Positions 31,464-37,107 of a DNA stretch of 37,107 nt are shown in pieces. The position numbers were made by a program, and so were the translations under genes. Each line of letters opens with the position of its first letter. The first letter of the stretch is position 1. The DNA comes from an uncultured Bacteroidales bacterium (GTDB taxonomy: Bacteria; Bacteroidota; Bacteroidia; Bacteroidales; Muribaculaceae), in contig CADAFP010000018.1 in the NCBI GenBank assembly GCA_902787185.1, positions 1-37,107 on the forward strand. Direction: 5' to 3'. Below the pieces are notes generated by a model that was not told where the DNA came from, searched no databases, and was given only the letters and a program-made list of their open reading frames with translations.

Positions 31464-32351
31464 TTAGTTCAAAATCATGTCGATGATAGCGGTCACATCG
31501 GCAATGCCGATATTACCATCCTGGTTAACGTCGGCATTCACCTCAAAAAAGTTAGTGGAATCACCGTCCAGCACGTAGTCAATCAAAGCGGTGACGTCGG
31601 CGATGTTCACGTCACCGTCACCAGTGACGTCGCCAAGCATCCTGTCATAGGTGTAACCTATCTCGGTAACAGGGAGGTCAACATGGGTGCCGCAGCCCAG
31701 CGTTGCTGTCGCATCGGGGAAGTCGTCGCCCATGGCATAGTCAACAAAGCTGATAAAGTTGTCGGTATAGGTCATCGCCTTGCCACGGATGCCCGAGGTG
31801 TAGAAGGGAGCGTAGTCACTGCCCCACGTGCAGTTATCGTTATCCTCGGCGTCAAAAACGATAGTCACAAGCAGGCTCTTGCCAAGGGTGAGAGTAAACG
31901 GCTCTTGGATTTCCATCGCCAGAACCATGTCCTCGCCATAGCCTTCAAGCAGGTCTATGTCATATCTGCCCTCGGCAACCAACTCGCCAAACTCGAAAAA
32001 CTGCTTGATACCATATTTGTTGATGGCGAACTCGGTTTCGTCAATTTCCTGAAGATAAACCTTAGCATTGCGGACAATCTCCTCGAATGATTCACTCTGG
32101 AACTTGAAATTCAGGTACTTGACCATCACACCTTCCTTGCCATTCATGCTGGTCAGCAGGTCGGGCGTATAAATCATCTGCGACCCGGTATGAGCCAGGT
32201 AGAAGGTAGTGGGTGCTGAGTCAAAGTAAGAGCCGTTGTAAGTCTCGGTGCCGTTGTAATAGTCTCCCACCTCGATCCAACCAAGGAACTGGGCCTGAGC
32301 CGTCATCGTCAGTGCAGCCATGACTGCAAGAATCAAGTAATACTTTTTCAT
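31464..32351 (-). CDS. Exported protein of unknown function with dockerin-like module
   Basis: 295 residues from ATG 32351 (an upstream in-frame ATG at 32363 adds four residues before the signal peptide). Signal peptide MKKYYLILAVMAALTMTAQA. Residues about 25-225 form an unassigned domain, apparently beta-rich, with phrases such as GSQMIYTPDLLTSMNGKEG and VTIVFDAEDNDNCTWGSDY; I do not recognise a family. The position of the Asp/Asn-rich stretch suggests a sugar- or calcium-binding sandwich, but this is a guess. The last 60 residues are the dockerin-like pair VTGDGDVNIADVTALIDYVL and VNQDGNIGIADVTAIIDMIL, followed by a final Asn. The gene stands alone, with candidate -7 boxes upstream. Confidence 0.8.
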   Translation of the reverse strand: MKKYYLILAVMAALTMTAQAQFLGWIEVGDYYNGTETYNGSYFDSAPTTFYLAHTGSQMIYTPDLLTSMNGKEGVMVKYLNFKFQSESFEEIVRNAKVYLQEIDETEFAINKYGIKQFFEFGELVAEGRYDIDLLEGYGEDMVLAMEIQEPFTLTLGKSLLVTIVFDAEDNDNCTWGSDYAPFYTSGIRGKAMTYTDNFISFVDYAMGDDFPDATATLGCGTHVDLPVTEIGYTYDRMLGDVTGDGDVNIADVTALIDYVLDGDSTNFFEVNADVNQDGNIGIADVTAIIDMILN

Positions 32352-32425
32352 CGCTTCAATCAATTTAGGGTTATTGAAATATGACTAATTAAACATAATG
32401 CTCCATATGCATTAACTATACTGGC

Positions 32426-32444
32426 GCAAAAATAATCAAAAATA
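32426..32444 (-). promoter_or_regulatory. Candidate promoter region of the 31464-32351 gene
   Basis: Two overlapping TAnnTTTG boxes on the minus strand: TATTTTTGC at 32426-32434 and TATTTTTG at 32437-32444. The second has a TTG 21 nt upstream (32466-32468) and is the better fit. Confidence 0.5.
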
Positions 32445-32624
32445 TCGCAAGTTGAAAACAAAAAACAATTTGCTTTTGTTAAAACGCAGCTTCATCTAAC
32501 TGCAATATGCCACAGATACAGTAAATTGCAATAAAGAAGCCACCTAACCCGCGGTATAGTGTCAAATTTTTATACGATTTATTGCAAAAAAGTTAATAAT
32601 TCGCATGATTTCATCAGCGATATC

Positions 32625-32655
32625 TTGGTAAGATTGATAGAATATGATATATTTG
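32625..32655 (+). promoter_or_regulatory. Promoter of the macroglobulin-like gene
   Basis: TTG (32625-32627), 20 nt spacer, TATATTTG (32648-32655). The leader to the ATG at 32757 is about 95 nt. Apart from this promoter and 32426-32444, the 405-bp divergent gap 32352-32756 is A/T-rich with no gene seen. Confidence 0.75.
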
Positions 32656-32756
32656 CGCCTCCATAGGGCAACAGGGATTTCAGCGTTGTAGGTGAAGCCT
32701 CCTATAATTCTTCCTTCTTGTCGTAGGATACCGAATTATTAATTAAAATCGATGAA

Positions 32757-35402
32757 ATGATGGAAAAAAGGATTTTGATATTTCTGATTATGGTATTGGC
32801 CATTGCCTCGAGCTTGACGGCTCAGGATGTCCAGGCCATAGCAGAGCGTCTTGACCTTCAACGCTATGTTTATCCCCAAGAGAAGATTCATGTGATGACC
32901 GACCGAGGTGTTTACCTCGCTGGCGACACCCTCTGGTTAAGGGCTTGGGTGGTGGATGCCGCGACCCATCAACCTGTGTTCGCAAGCAAATTTGTGTATG
33001 TTGAGCTGGTGTCGCCGACCGATTCGCTCTGTGCCCACGTGAAAATCCACCTGGATGATGATGGAGTGTTCCAAGGCTATCTGCCGATACCCGATGATTT
33101 GCCCGAGGGGCGTTACCAGTTGACGGCCTACACGCTGTTCATGCAGAATGCAGGCGCCGACTACTTTTGCCGCCTGCCTATCGAGGTAACAGGCCTGATG
33201 TCATTGGAACGACGCATCTCAGCCCGATGCGTGCGGTTTGATGATGAGGTAGAGGTGAGACTTAGTTACACTGATTTGGATGGTACGCCCAGTGAGTTCA
33301 GCAACTGCTGTTATCTTAACCATTACGGAGATATGAGGTCCCAAGGTAGGGGCAACGGTGAAGCGCGCTTTACGCTCAAAGGGAAGGATGCCAGTGAACC
33401 CGTGGTGCTCGTTGAGATTGACGGCTATGCCAAGTACATCCCGTTGCCTGCTAACCGTGAAGTGTTGGTGGATTTCTACCCTGAGGGAGGTTATCTGGTG
33501 CCTAACGTGGAGAATGCTGTCGCTTTCAAGATGCATGACCCCGACAACCTGACGGTCAAGACCTCGGGCGAGCTGGTGGATGAGCAGGGCGTGGTTGTTG
33601 CCCCGCTGCTTGTTGAGCACGATGGTATGGGATTGGCGAGGTTCACTCCGCGTGTCGATGGCCATTACACGGCCCGTTGGCGTGATAACTTTGATGAGTT
33701 GGTGACATTTGACCTGCCCCAAGTGCGACCCGATGCCACTGTGGTACAGGTGCGGCACGATGAGGATGGACAGATTAGATTGCAGGCCGCTGGTGCCCAT
33801 GGTGCAGGTGCGATATTGGTGGTGCAGCAACGGGGCTGCCTGATTGCGGCATCCCGGGATGCCATCGTCCTGAATGAGAACGAGTTCTCTCCTGGTGTGG
33901 TGCAGGCACTGCTGATTGATGAAGGTGGACGTTGCCTGAGCGAGCGATTGTTTTTCGCCGAACGGCCAACGCTGTCTGCGACGTCGGTGGAAACGGAGCG
34001 CCCAGTCTATAACAACCGAGACGCTGTGAAGGTGACAGTGGACATGAACAGCCTGGTGATGGGTGCTGATGGTGGCGACTGTGCCGTGGCGGTGGTTGAC
34101 AATCGTGCCGCCGTGATTGCCGAGGGGGACATCTTTTCCAATTTATTGTTGCAGAGTGACCTGCGCGGAAATGTTCACGACCCGGGGTATTATTTTAGAG
34201 ACGATGATAGCATTGATGGCGCCGAGCGGAGCCGTCATCTCGACTTGCTCATGCTCACCCAAGGATGGCGCCGCTATGACATTCCCCGTGTGCTCAAGGG
34301 GCATGTTGCCGAGCCGCAATTCCCCTGCGAGGTCTCGCAGGTTGTGGCGGGTCGCGTTCTGAGCGAGTTCCGCAACAGACCTCTTGCTAATGCTGAAGTG
34401 GGCCTGATTATCCCTAAAATGGAATATGCCAACGTGGCCACAACCGACTCGTTGGGTCGCTTCTCCATCCCTGTTCCCCTGATTGCTGACGGGGTGGATT
34501 GCGTAGTGATTGCAATGAATGACAAGGGAAAGAAGCAGACCAATCTGGAACTGGCCGAAGAAGAATACCCCAAGAACTATTATCTGATTGATGCCGGCAC
34601 CTCAAACGGGCTGACCGCCAATGTGCAGGAGGAGCAGGCCAAGCGATTGATCAACGAGGATGACTGGCGGCACATCATGCTCGATGAACTGGTGGTGAAA
34701 GCGTCTCGTCATCTGCACAAACCTGCGGTTGAGTCACGCCGGATTTTGACGGCCGATGATATTTCAAAAAAGGGTATCACTTCGGTCGAAGGAGCCCTTG
34801 CCGCTATAGGCGTGACCGATTTTAGCAAGGTCCGTATCTCAATCGACGGTGAATCGCTCAGTGATTTATATTTCACTGACAGCGAAACCATAGCTAAAGC
34901 GATAGCAATGTCTTCGGGCCCAAGGGATAGAAACGACAAGCAAAGTGGTTTCAATTTCGCTGCACTAAACACGGGGACAGATTATGAGTTGAGCCAGGTC
35001 TCGATTGCTGAAGGTTTTGTCAGTATGAAAAATGTAGAATATATCAGTTATTCGGTGGGACGTGGTGGAACCAGGACAATCAACATCACCAGGAAACCGG
35101 GCTCGAGCAAAGAATGGAAGGAACCTAGCCGATATGTCAAAATTGCTCATCCGATGGGCGCGCAACGACCTGTGGAATTTTATACACCACGCTACGATAA
35201 AGACGATTGTGGCATTGAGCCAGGGAACGACCAGCGCCGTGTGCTCTACTGGAATCCTCGGGTGAAGGTGGGCGAGGACGGTATGGCTCGTTTTGACTTC
35301 TATTGCAACGACGCTCAGAACACCACCTATACAATCCTTGTCGAGGGTGTCACCAATAAGGGAGAACTCATGCATGGCACTCAAACTGTCACTAAACGGT
35401 AG
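32757..35402 (+). CDS. Exported macroglobulin (MG2)-like / plug-like envelope protein
   Basis: 881 residues; signal peptide ILIFLIMVLAIASSLTAQ. Residues about 35-145 (PQEKIHVMTDRGVYLAGDTL, then WLRAWVVDA and LPEGRYQLTAYTLFMQN) match the MG2 beta-sandwich of alpha-2-macroglobulin-type proteins. Residues about 540-600 (VVAGRVLSEFRNRPLANAEV, then TTDSLGRFSIP) are a carboxypeptidase-regulatory-like domain. Residues about 650-800 (LDELVVKASR, VEGALAAIG, VEYISYSVGRGGTRTINITR) resemble a TonB-dependent receptor plug, but no beta-barrel follows. The C-terminus (YWNPRVKVGEDGMARFDFYC) is another macroglobulin-like sandwich. There is no thioester motif. Such proteins are common in Bacteroidetes envelopes and poorly characterised. 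The FGE-fold gene follows 81 nt downstream. Confidence 0.75.
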   Translation: MMEKRILIFLIMVLAIASSLTAQDVQAIAERLDLQRYVYPQEKIHVMTDRGVYLAGDTLWLRAWVVDAATHQPVFASKFVYVELVSPTDSLCAHVKIHLDDDGVFQGYLPIPDDLPEGRYQLTAYTLFMQNAGADYFCRLPIEVTGLMSLERRISARCVRFDDEVEVRLSYTDLDGTPSEFSNCCYLNHYGDMRSQGRGNGEARFTLKGKDASEPVVLVEIDGYAKYIPLPANREVLVDFYPEGGYLVPNVENAVAFKMHDPDNLTVKTSGELVDEQGVVVAPLLVEHDGMGLARFTPRVDGHYTARWRDNFDELVTFDLPQVRPDATVVQVRHDEDGQIRLQAAGAHGAGAILVVQQRGCLIAASRDAIVLNENEFSPGVVQALLIDEGGRCLSERLFFAERPTLSATSVETERPVYNNRDAVKVTVDMNSLVMGADGGDCAVAVVDNRAAVIAEGDIFSNLLLQSDLRGNVHDPGYYFRDDDSIDGAERSRHLDLLMLTQGWRRYDIPRVLKGHVAEPQFPCEVSQVVAGRVLSEFRNRPLANAEVGLIIPKMEYANVATTDSLGRFSIPVPLIADGVDCVVIAMNDKGKKQTNLELAEEEYPKNYYLIDAGTSNGLTANVQEEQAKRLINEDDWRHIMLDELVVKASRHLHKPAVESRRILTADDISKKGITSVEGALAAIGVTDFSKVRISIDGESLSDLYFTDSETIAKAIAMSSGPRDRNDKQSGFNFAALNTGTDYELSQVSIAEGFVSMKNVEYISYSVGRGGTRTINITRKPGSSKEWKEPSRYVKIAHPMGAQRPVEFYTPRYDKDDCGIEPGNDQRRVLYWNPRVKVGEDGMARFDFYCNDAQNTTYTILVEGVTNKGELMHGTQTVTKR

Positions 35403-35483
35403 TATGGTGCGATTGCCCTGGTTTTTGTATGGAAATTTGTAAGTGGTATAACCAAGGTTATTACGATTAAAACGTTGATTGCT

Positions 35484-36380
35484 ATGAAGAGAAGAAGGAA
35501 CTCTTTATTATTGCTGTTGGCAGTCTTGATGCTGTCGGGGTCTGCAGGATCCCAGGGCTTTTATGCCTATCACAAAGGAGACACAAAGGTACCCCCTACC
35601 GTTAGCGACAAGTTAGAGGGGGGCACTGCCATGGGGAGCATCAAGACTGAAACGTTCACGGTGAATGGGGTGTCGTTCACAATGGTGACTGTCAAGGGTG
35701 GCAAATTCACCATGGGAGCTACCGATGAGCAAGATGGTGACGTCAACGAAAAAGAGCGCCCTGCTCATCAGGTGACGGTATCGACTTTCAGCATCGGCCA
35801 GACTGAAGTGACACAGGCATTGTGGCTTGCCGTGATGGGCACCAATCCAAGTTACTTCACCAGTGCGCACGGTTACACTGATGACTTGCAGCGCCCCGTG
35901 GAAGGGGTTTCCTGGTATGATTGCAGAATCTTTACCAGCAGGCTTAACCGGATAACGGGCAAACAGTTCCGCCTTCCTACTGAAGCGGAATGGGAATATG
36001 CCGCTCGGGGTGGCAGTCTGAGCCAGGGCTACTCATGTGCCGGCAGCAATGACCCGAATGAGATTGCGTGGTACTGTGATAATATCCCTTCTAATACAAG
36101 CGAAACAGCTGGATATGGTACACAACCAGTCGCCTCCAAGCTCCCTAACGAATTGGGACTGTATGACATGTCGGGCAACGTATGGGAGTGGTGTTTTGAC
36201 AGATTTGGCCCCTACGGCAAGAAATCGCAGAAGAATCCCGTTGGTCCCAAATCGGGTGACAGCCGTGTGAATCGTGGTGGCAGCTGGTTGGAGTCCGCCG
36301 GGAGTTGCCGCGTATCGGGCCGATACGACTGCGTCCCAGCCTACCTGAGCAACGACCTCGGGCTGCGCCTCGCCCTATAG
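35484..36380 (+). CDS. Exported SUMF1/FGE-fold protein, probably not an active sulfatase-maturing enzyme
   Basis: 298 residues from ATG 35484 (a TTG at 35475 is possible but precedes the natural MKRRRNS signal start). Signal peptide LLLLLAVLMLSGSAG. The FGE-sulfatase domain (PF03781) spans about 60-298: VTVKGGKFTMGATDEQ, IGQTEVTQALWLAVMG, PVEGVSWYDC, RLPTEAEWEYAARGG, GLYDMSGNVWEWCFD, RVNRGGSWLESAGSC and LGLRLAL. In aerobic formylglycine-generating enzymes two cysteines, five residues apart after GGS, bind copper; here the first position is Glu and only the second is Cys. It therefore more likely acts as a binding or structural member of the fold than as an oxidase (inference). No sulfatase gene is in the window. 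It may be co-transcribed with the upstream macroglobulin-like gene. Confidence 0.85.
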   Translation: MKRRRNSLLLLLAVLMLSGSAGSQGFYAYHKGDTKVPPTVSDKLEGGTAMGSIKTETFTVNGVSFTMVTVKGGKFTMGATDEQDGDVNEKERPAHQVTVSTFSIGQTEVTQALWLAVMGTNPSYFTSAHGYTDDLQRPVEGVSWYDCRIFTSRLNRITGKQFRLPTEAEWEYAARGGSLSQGYSCAGSNDPNEIAWYCDNIPSNTSETAGYGTQPVASKLPNELGLYDMSGNVWEWCFDRFGPYGKKSQKNPVGPKSGDSRVNRGGSWLESAGSCRVSGRYDCVPAYLSNDLGLRLAL

Positions 36381-36557
36381 CCCAACAATTATTATAACGC
36401 ACGTTTGATAAGATTCAATTAATTGGAAATAAGGAATATAGTGGAATGCACATCAGCCTTATGTACCAAAAAACAACCGCTACGTTCACGCAATCAAATA
36501 CCTAACCATTAAAAACCTCCCGACGCCTGATTGACAGTCCTTTCCAGTAAGCCGATG

Positions 36558-36587
36558 AGGCGTTTAAGGGCGTCTAAAGGCGTTGAA
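36558..36587. repeat. Three degenerate tandem 10-mers
   Basis: AGGCGTTTAA, GGGCGTCTAA and AGGCGTTGAA follow each other in the 255-bp gap 36381-36635. GACGCC at 36522-36527 could pair with GGCGTC inside them. Apart from the terminator at 36594-36618 nothing else is seen in this gap. Confidence 0.5.
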
Positions 36588-36593
36588 CGACAC

Positions 36594-36618
36594 AAAAAGG
36601 GGGAGCGTACGCACCCCC
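36594..36618 (-). terminator. Terminator of the radical SAM-like gene
   Basis: On the minus strand GGGGG-T-GCGTACGC-T-CCCCC forms a compact stem (36599-36618), followed by TTTTT (36594-36598). It lies 17 nt after the stop codon at 36636. Confidence 0.85.
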
Positions 36619-36635
36619 GAATAGAGGTCGAATTA

Positions 36636-37107
36636 TTAACGCTGGCAAGACGTGAAGCTCACTTTCTGTAATGCATCAATCAGACCTTGAAAGTTCAACG
36701 ATTCCAAAGGTTGCTTCCCTCCGGCATAGCTGCACCAGTTCACTTTTTTGTCCCAGGAAATGGATACAAATTGTTTGGGACGTTCACACCTCAACAAACA
36801 CGATGGGCTCTGGAATGGCTCGCCCCCAGTTACAATAGCTAATTGTTGCGGGGTTGGTGTATCGCTAAACCGTTGAGGTATCAATATGATTTGGTCATTT
36901 TCAAGCAGTTTCCGCAATGAGACATATACCGATTTACAGTACTCAACTTTATTTGCGTTGATTAAGAGGTTAACGCCAGGCTTAATCCCCAAATCCTCCA
37001 GCAAAGTGATTTGTCTTAAAACTCTACTCACCTCTGTTTCAATATCGGCATTATGAATGCTGATATGTATCTTGTCTGGCTTGTGGAGTTTTAAGGAGTC
37101 GATTATT
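36636..37107 (-). CDS. Probable radical SAM protein, C-terminal part
   Basis: Partial gene; the reading frame is open to the right edge, so the GTG at 37031 is probably not the real start. About 156 residues are visible. The segment KPDKIHISIHNAD, then VLRQITLLEDLGIKPGVNLL and INANKVEY is the pattern of late beta strands of a radical SAM barrel (hISIHG, L...GI.v.vN.vi...N). Further on, Cys residues in SCLLRCERPKQF and VNWCSYAGGKQPL, plus a terminal SFTSCQR, look like a C-terminal cluster-binding region. The CxxxCxxC motif that would prove the family lies outside the window. No substrate can be proposed. Confidence 0.55.
   Translation of the reverse strand, partial: IIDSLKLHKPDKIHISIHNADIETEVSRVLRQITLLEDLGIKPGVNLLINANKVEYCKSVYVSLRKLLENDQIILIPQRFSDTPTPQQLAIVTGGEPFQSPSCLLRCERPKQFVSISWDKKVNWCSYAGGKQPLESLNFQGLIDALQKVSFTSCQR

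Overview
The window looks like chromosome of a gut-type Bacteroidales bacterium, probably Prevotella-like or Muribaculaceae-like (inference). The signs are promoters with a TAnnTTTG -7 box and TTG/TTTG about 20 nt upstream, few clear Shine-Dalgarno sites, many BspA-like leucine-rich-repeat surface proteins, a recurring C-terminal dockerin-like module, one T9SS-style tail, and an ATP-type PEP carboxykinase. No rRNA, tRNA, CRISPR array or transposase is visible.

Layout. 1-634: 3' end of pckA and its terminator. 821-2086: an orphan AAA+ ATPase gene framed by two 42-bp direct repeats that carry palindromic operator-like units. 2107-3363: a GT-B glycosyltransferase. 3415-6120 (minus): two tandem secreted histidine acid phosphatase paralogs. 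6355-14674 (minus): two BspA-like LRR proteins that arose by tandem duplication, including promoter, leader and terminator. 14931-18745 (minus): two secreted paralogs sharing a beta-sandwich-like repeat but ending in different C-terminal modules. 19084-21987 (plus): a Cthe_2159-type carbohydrate-binding beta-helix protein and a minimal dockerin-like protein. 22239-26918 (plus): sbcD and sbcC. 27006-29216 (minus): a periplasmic class I amidotransferase-like hydrolase and a P1/DmpA-family aminopeptidase. 29530-31353: a third BspA-like protein. 31464-32351 (minus): an unknown dockerin-tagged protein. 32757-36380 (plus): a macroglobulin/plug-like envelope protein and a secreted SUMF1-fold protein. 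36636-37107 (minus): the C-terminal part of a probable radical SAM protein.

Most of the window encodes an envelope or secreted set: adhesin-like LRR proteins, glycan binding, phosphate release from inositol phosphates, and peptide processing. Six proteins share the same terminal dockerin-like module.

The most unusual signal lies between the genes. At least seven intergenic gaps are filled with tandem 7-bp repeats, often arranged as two inverted arrays around a short GC-rich hairpin. Although the units differ between loci (for example TTAGGAG, CTAATGC, AAGGACT, AGAAACT, CTAATCA, TTTTAGG), nearly all keep a self-complementary YTAR core. Because 7 is not a multiple of 3, such an array closes all six reading frames within 21 nt. 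At least six genes take their stop codon from an array. One array abuts the sbcC start codon, and another exactly fills the gap between the stop codons of sbcC and the convergent hydrolase gene. A 46-bp version recurs in inverted orientation at two loci about 19 kb apart with one mismatch. I read this as a dispersed heptamer-repeat family, formally similar to cyanobacterial STRRs; its function and mobility are open.
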